DNA of 36,702 nt, from NCBI GenBank assembly GCA_934183185.1, contig CAKPSO010000013.1, forward strand, positions 1-36,702, in the 5' to 3' direction. The position numbers and the translations under genes are program-made. Below are positions 32,723-36,702 of this stretch, one piece after another. Each line of letters begins with the position of its first letter. Position 1 is the first letter of the stretch. The DNA comes from an uncultured Bacilli bacterium (GTDB taxonomy: Bacteria; Bacillota_I; Bacilli_A; RF39; UBA660). Below the pieces are notes generated by a model that made no database searches, was not told the DNA's origin, and was given only the letters and a program-made list of their open reading frames with translations.

Positions 32723-33658
32723 ATGAAGAAAGAAAACCAAAAAATAGCAGTATTAATACCATGCTATAATGAAAGTAAAACTATTGAGAAAGTAGTAAAA
32801 GACTATAAAAAAGCTTTACCAGAAGCAGATATTTATGTATACGACAATAATTCAAAAGATCATACTGATGAAATAGCTAGAAAAGCTGGAGCTATTGTTC
32901 GCTATGAATATAAGCAAGGTAAAGGAAATGTTATCCGCACTATGTTCCGCGAAATAGAAGCAGATTGCTACTTAATGATTGATGGAGATGATACATATCC
33001 TGCTGAAAATGCTCGTGAAATGTGCGATTTAGTCTTAGCCGGAAAAGCAGATATGGTAATAGGTGATAGATTATCAAGCACCTACTTTACTGAAAATAAA
33101 AGACCATTCCATAACTTCGGTAATAAGATTGTTAGATGGCTAATTAATAAACTATTTAAAAATAATGTTAAGGACATAATGACTGGTTATCGTGCCTTTA
33201 GCAATCAATTCGTTAAAGGTTTCCCAGTATTATCAAAAGGATTTGAAATAGAAACAGAAATGACTATTCATGCCGTTGATAAAAACTTTAAACTAGTTGA
33301 AATACCAGTAACATATCGTGATCGTCCACAAGGAAGTGTATCAAAATTAAATACATATAGTGATGGTATCAAAGTACTAAAAACAATTATGACCCTATTT
33401 AAAGAATATCGACCAGGGCTATTCTTTGGTATATTATCATTACCGTTCCTAGTTTTCTCTCTTTTATTAGGAATTCCAGTAATAGCTGAATACTTTAGAA
33501 CAGGTTTAGTACCAAGATTTCCAAGTCTTATTGTTTCCGGAATCTTCCTAGTTATCTCATTACTATTATGGGTATGTGCTATTATCCTACAAGTAATAGT
33601 AAAAAAGCATCGCCAATTATATGAATTAATGATGAATTTAATGGAGAAAAATAAATGA
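32723..33658 (+). CDS. GtrB-like polyprenyl-phosphate glycosyltransferase with two membrane helices
   Basis: A 311-residue protein. The GT-A domain (1-215) has VLIPCYNESKTI (10-21), YVYDNNSKDHT (38-48), MIDGDDTYP (85-93) as metal motif, and MTGYRAFS. Two C-terminal membrane helices (about 228-250 and 265-292) anchor it, as in GtrB. It would transfer a sugar from a nucleotide donor to undecaprenyl phosphate on the inner face. The gene has its own promoter and overlaps gtrA-like by ATGA, so the two are made together. The product would feed the GT-C or DUF2142 proteins. Confidence 0.88.
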   Translation: MKKENQKIAVLIPCYNESKTIEKVVKDYKKALPEADIYVYDNNSKDHTDEIARKAGAIVRYEYKQGKGNVIRTMFREIEADCYLMIDGDDTYPAENAREMCDLVLAGKADMVIGDRLSSTYFTENKRPFHNFGNKIVRWLINKLFKNNVKDIMTGYRAFSNQFVKGFPVLSKGFEIETEMTIHAVDKNFKLVEIPVTYRDRPQGSVSKLNTYSDGIKVLKTIMTLFKEYRPGLFFGILSLPFLVFSLLLGIPVIAEYFRTGLVPRFPSLIVSGIFLVISLLLWVCAIILQVIVKKHRQLYELMMNLMEKNK

Positions 33659-34056
33659 GAGAATTAATTCAAAAGAATCAAAAATTAATAAATCAAATAC
33701 TTAAATTTGGTGTAGTAGGAGTAATTGCTTTCTTAATAGATTATGGCTTACTTTATATATTAACAGAATATGCTAATATCTACTATTTAATATCTTCAAT
33801 CATCTCATTCACAGTATCACTAATTTTCAACTACATATTAAGCATAAAGTGGGTATTTGATGTAACTAAAAAACAAACCTACAAAGAAGTATTTGTTTTT
33901 GTAGTACTAAGTGTAATTGGCTTAGGTATTAATCAGTTAGTCATGTATCTTGGCTCTGATATAATGCATATCTATTACATGTTAACCAAATTAGTAGCTA
34001 CAGTTATCGTAATGATTTGGAACTTTATAACTAGAAAAATATTTATAGAAAAGTAA
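33655..34056 (+). CDS. GtrA-family membrane protein
   Basis: A 133-residue protein with four membrane helices. KFGVVGVIAFLIDYGLLYIL (17-36) and ISFTVSLIFNYILSIKWVF carry the GtrA family pattern, and a final WNFITRKIFIE is standard. GtrA proteins are taken to flip undecaprenyl-phosphate sugars made by the partner GtrB. It is coupled to the upstream gene and followed 3 bases later by a terminator. Confidence 0.9.
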   Translation: MRELIQKNQKLINQILKFGVVGVIAFLIDYGLLYILTEYANIYYLISSIISFTVSLIFNYILSIKWVFDVTKKQTYKEVFVFVVLSVIGLGINQLVMYLGSDIMHIYYMLTKLVATVIVMIWNFITRKIFIEK

Positions 34057-34058
34057 CT

Positions 34059-34085
34059 AAAAGTACAAAAAAATGTACTTTTTTT
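34059..34085 (+). terminator. Intrinsic terminator after GtrA
   Basis: AAAAGTACA (34059-34067) pairs perfectly with TGTACTTTT (34074-34082) around six A, with T continuing to 34085. It starts three bases past the stop. Confidence 0.85.
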
Positions 34086-34154
34086 AATTTTTCGAAAAAA
34101 AATGCAGTCATTTGCCAAAATATTGAAATAATTAATATTAGGGGGAATGATAAA

Positions 34155-36572
34155 ATGAAAAAAATTATATTAGCAGTAATCTTAGCAGTATTAATCCTAC
34201 CAACTTATGTATTTGCTACAAGTGCCAAGTTTTATGAAGGAGAGTATTTACCTGATGCTTACATCAAAAAATTTAAAGCAGGATCAACTACTGGTAAATA
34301 TGAACAAATGCGTCTTTTTAGAAGAAAAAGCGATAACATCCCAGCTTATTGTATTGAACTATGGGAAAACCTTGATACCAATATAGACATAGAGGAGTAT
34401 ACAGCATCAAGTAGTCTAAGATATTCAACGCATAGTAATATGTCAGAGGAAAAATGGAAACAAGTAGAAGCTATAGCATATTATGGTTACGGTTATCAAA
34501 ATCATACTGATATTAATTGGTATACAGCTACACAGTTCTTAATCTGGAAAACTATTTCAACAGATAGTACCATTTATTTTACAGATACACTAAATGGAAA
34601 CAAGAAAGATAAATTCACAAGTGAAATGACTGAAATAATGAATTTAGTAAATGAACACTACAAAATACCTAGTTTTAGTGGTCAAAACTACACCGTAGAA
34701 GTAGGAAAAGAATTAAATATAACTGATACTAATAATGTGTTAGAAAACTTTAAACCTACAGATACTAAACCAATCTATGATATTAATAAAAGTAAAAATA
34801 ATATAACCATGAAGTTTAATAAAGCAGGATCATATTCTATCGAATTTCTAAAAGGAACGTATGGTAATACTATGAAATTATACGTTAGTCCAACCAGTCA
34901 GGATTTATTAGTTAGAGGTGACTATTCGCCATTAAGATCATCCATATTTGTGAATGTAATAGGTGGTGGAATAGTAATAACCAAACTAGATAATGATACA
35001 AATACTACTACACCTCAAGGAGAAGCTAAATTAGAAGGAGCAATCTACGAGTTATATAATGAAAATAAGGAATTAGTAACTGAAGTATCCATATCATCAA
35101 TTAACAAAGCAGTTATTACTAGTTTGCCATTTGGTAAATATTATTTAAAAGAAAAAAAACCTGGTATTGGATATAAATTAGATAATAATACATATACCAT
35201 TAATCTAACTAGGCAAAATCCCAATACATATTTAAATTTAACTAATCAAGTAATTAAATCAAAACTAAAAATTAATAAATCTTATCAACAGGTTAATGAT
35301 AATAAAACTTATAAAGAAGAAAATGCTATTTTCTCTATATATGATAAAAATAATACTAAAATAGGAGAAATAAAAACAGACATAAATGGTACTGGTGAAA
35401 TTATACTACCATATGGTACTTATACCGTTATTCAAGAAAGTGGAAAAGAAAATTATCATAAAGTAGAATCATTTCAAGTAACTATAGATGAAGAAAAAGA
35501 AGAATTAATCGAATATAACTTAATCAATAAAGAAGAATCACGTAGTTTGAAAGTAATAAAAATAGATAAAGACTCTAAGCTACCAATTAGATTTTCTAAT
35601 ATTAAATTTAAGATAAAAGAAATATCTACTAATACTTATCTAAAATACCAAAATAAAGATATTTTTGAAACAGATAATACAGGTAAAATATTACTACCAA
35701 TAAAACTATCATATGGAAAGTATCTATTAGAAGAAGTAAAACCACCAGTTGGATATAAAAAAATAACTGAACCCATATCATTTGAAATAACTAAAAATAG
35801 CGAAGAAATAGTAGAAGTGTATATAGAAAATGAAAAAGAATATGGTGAGTTAGAAATTATTAAATATGGCGAAGAGCCACTAATAGAAAATAATCAACTA
35901 ACTTATAATAAAAAGCCATTAAGTAATACCGAATTTTCTTTATATGCTAAAGAAGATATAATTTCAGCTGATGGAACTGTAAAATATTATAAAGGTACAC
36001 TAATATCTACAAGAAAGACAAATAAACTAGGTATTATTAATTTTAATAATCTTCAGTATGGTGAATATTACTTAATAGAAACAAAAACTAATTCAAGTTA
36101 TCAATTAGATACTAATAGATATTTTATAAAGATAGATAAAGAACATTTAAAACATACCCTAGAGAAAATTAATTACCTAAAAAAGGGAACCATCAATATA
36201 CTAAAACTAGATAATGTAACATCACTACCTATACCTAATACTGAGTTTGATATCTATAACTCTAATAAACAAAAAATAGGTTATGTCAAAACTAATAGTG
36301 AAGGTAAGACAAGTATTTTTAACTTACCATTAGGTAAATATTATGTTAAAGAAGTAAATGTACCATTTCCATATATACTAAGTGATGATTTTAAAGAAAT
36401 AACTATCAGTAGTGATCAAGAAACAATCAATTTAACTTTTAAAAATAATAAACAATTATTAGAAGAAGAAGTACCACATACTTCAGTTAGTATTAAATCA
36501 AATGACATATCTTACTTCTGTCTATATAGTTTAGCGGTAATAATTCTTATAAAATTAAAAAAACTAATTTAA
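34155..36572 (+). CDS. Thioester-domain adhesin with five CnaB/SpaA repeats and sorting signal
   Basis: An 805-residue surface protein. A signal peptide (1-21) precedes a thioester domain, with C66 in PAYCIEL and Q127 in TATQFLIW, the Cys-Gln pair expected to form the internal thioester that can bind host amines. Residues 170-270 form an Ig-like spacer. Five CnaB/SpaA-type domains follow, at about 272-366, 368-458, 463-558, 564-672 and 678-766. Each has a first-strand Lys (K277, K372, K469, K570, K684) and most a later Glu (E333, E526, E642, E733) suited to intramolecular isopeptide bonds. The C-terminus is EEVPHTS (771-777), a hydrophobic helix and KLKKLI, a sorting signal with VPHTS in place of LPXTG. 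The start has GGGGGA at 34142-34146. No sortase gene is in the window. Confidence 0.88.
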   Translation: MKKIILAVILAVLILPTYVFATSAKFYEGEYLPDAYIKKFKAGSTTGKYEQMRLFRRKSDNIPAYCIELWENLDTNIDIEEYTASSSLRYSTHSNMSEEKWKQVEAIAYYGYGYQNHTDINWYTATQFLIWKTISTDSTIYFTDTLNGNKKDKFTSEMTEIMNLVNEHYKIPSFSGQNYTVEVGKELNITDTNNVLENFKPTDTKPIYDINKSKNNITMKFNKAGSYSIEFLKGTYGNTMKLYVSPTSQDLLVRGDYSPLRSSIFVNVIGGGIVITKLDNDTNTTTPQGEAKLEGAIYELYNENKELVTEVSISSINKAVITSLPFGKYYLKEKKPGIGYKLDNNTYTINLTRQNPNTYLNLTNQVIKSKLKINKSYQQVNDNKTYKEENAIFSIYDKNNTKIGEIKTDINGTGEIILPYGTYTVIQESGKENYHKVESFQVTIDEEKEELIEYNLINKEESRSLKVIKIDKDSKLPIRFSNIKFKIKEISTNTYLKYQNKDIFETDNTGKILLPIKLSYGKYLLEEVKPPVGYKKITEPISFEITKNSEEIVEVYIENEKEYGELEIIKYGEEPLIENNQLTYNKKPLSNTEFSLYAKEDIISADGTVKYYKGTLISTRKTNKLGIINFNNLQYGEYYLIETKTNSSYQLDTNRYFIKIDKEHLKHTLEKINYLKKGTINILKLDNVTSLPIPNTEFDIYNSNKQKIGYVKTNSEGKTSIFNLPLGKYYVKEVNVPFPYILSDDFKEITISSDQETINLTFKNNKQLLEEEVPHTSVSIKSNDISYFCLYSLAVIILIKLKKLI

Positions 36573-36626
36573 AACTCTTAAAATTAAACTTCATATTTTA
36601 AAGTACATACATAAGGAGGCAATAAA

Positions 36627-36702
36627 ATGACTAAAGAAGAATATCTAAGAGATCCAGACTCTATAGTACCTATCTGTTATGATGAAATGTTTAGAGCAGT
36701 AT
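36627..36702 (+). CDS. N-terminal fragment, possibly an Rpn-family nuclease/transposase-like protein
   Basis: An ATG at 36627 with a perfect AGGAGG at 36614-36619 (7-base spacing) opens a frame that runs off the window. The 25 visible residues begin MTKEEYLRDPDSIVPICYDE and continue MFRAV. The I-V-P-x-x-Y-D-x-x-F-x-A-V pattern resembles the start of Rpn/TIGR01784 proteins, where a Phe-Lys-x-Val-Phe phrase opens the nuclease fold. The gene at 2-187 is more clearly of that family. Too little is visible for certainty. Confidence 0.45.
   Translation, partial: MTKEEYLRDPDSIVPICYDEMFRAV

Noticed and set aside
34112..34140. TTGCCA with AT-rich -10-like sequence as promoter for the adhesin
   Set aside because: Every spacing tried gave a poor -10 or a start inside the ribosome binding site, so no promoter is claimed.
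36573..36605. Hairpin TTAAAAT/ATTTTAA as terminator after the adhesin
   Set aside because: The seven-pair stem is only A-T with no T run, which is expected by chance at this composition.
1..36702. tRNA, rRNA, riboswitch or CRISPR array
   Set aside because: The intergenic stretches are short and AT-rich. No tRNA T-loop motif, conserved riboswitch core or regularly spaced repeat was found by eye.

Overview
The window is a very AT-rich chromosomal segment of a Gram-positive-type bacterium, most likely a Bacillota/Bacilli member of the kind common among uncultured gut lineages (inference from composition and gene content). TGA is a true stop (it ends the genes at 8613, 9470, 20002, 26847 and 33658), so this is code 11, not the Mycoplasma code. 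Surface features fit one membrane and a thick envelope: a sorting-signal adhesin, a PASTA protein, a SipW-type signal peptide and a Wzm/Wzt-like exporter. No rRNA, tRNA or CRISPR array was seen, and no gap between genes exceeds 300 bases.

Layout. 1-187 is the tail of an Rpn-type nuclease gene. 336-5068 holds a TasA/SipW-type surface protein, a thioredoxin-fold protein, fmt, a membrane-anchored protein and, on the minus strand, a six-repeat PASTA protein with no kinase. 5195-10993 is a membrane-glycan operon: LtaS-like membrane stub, GT-C enzyme, Wzy/O-antigen-ligase-like protein, GT2 and UGM-like flavoprotein. 11069-12824 is a self-contained RloA/RloB (AbiL-like) defence pair with its own promoter and terminator. 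12913-16394 makes dTDP-L-rhamnose (RmlC-RmlD fusion, RmlB, RmlA). 16568-24294 carries a methyltransferase-kinase protein that resembles the chain terminator WbdD, a GT4, an epimerase, a truncated GT2, a GT61 and an acyltransferase. 24467-32658 carries the ABC exporter, a rhamnosyltransferase, a tandem GT4 protein, a DUF2142 protein, a GT2-DUF2304-SMR cassette and another GT2. 32723-34056 is a GtrB-GtrA pair. 34155-36572 is a thioester/CnaB adhesin, and at 36627 another gene, possibly Rpn-like, begins.

Working model (inference): RmlA, RmlB and the RmlC-RmlD fusion supply dTDP-rhamnose. The rhamnosyltransferase (26005) and tandem GT4 (26852), with other cytoplasmic transferases, build a rhamnose-rich chain on a lipid carrier. 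The methyltransferase-kinase caps or measures it, and the ABC transporter exports it. Lipid-linked sugars made by the GtrB-like enzymes are flipped by the GtrA or SMR proteins and added outside by the GT-C and DUF2142 proteins. Codon choice appears to shift between segments (CTA-rich leucine in 5-11 kb, TTA/TTG and ACA-rich from about 15.5 to 26 kb), which suggests a mosaic locus. The most unusual items are the WbdD-like protein next to a short Wzt, the terminators whose loop or T-tract also serves the next promoter, and the defence pair inside a glycan locus.
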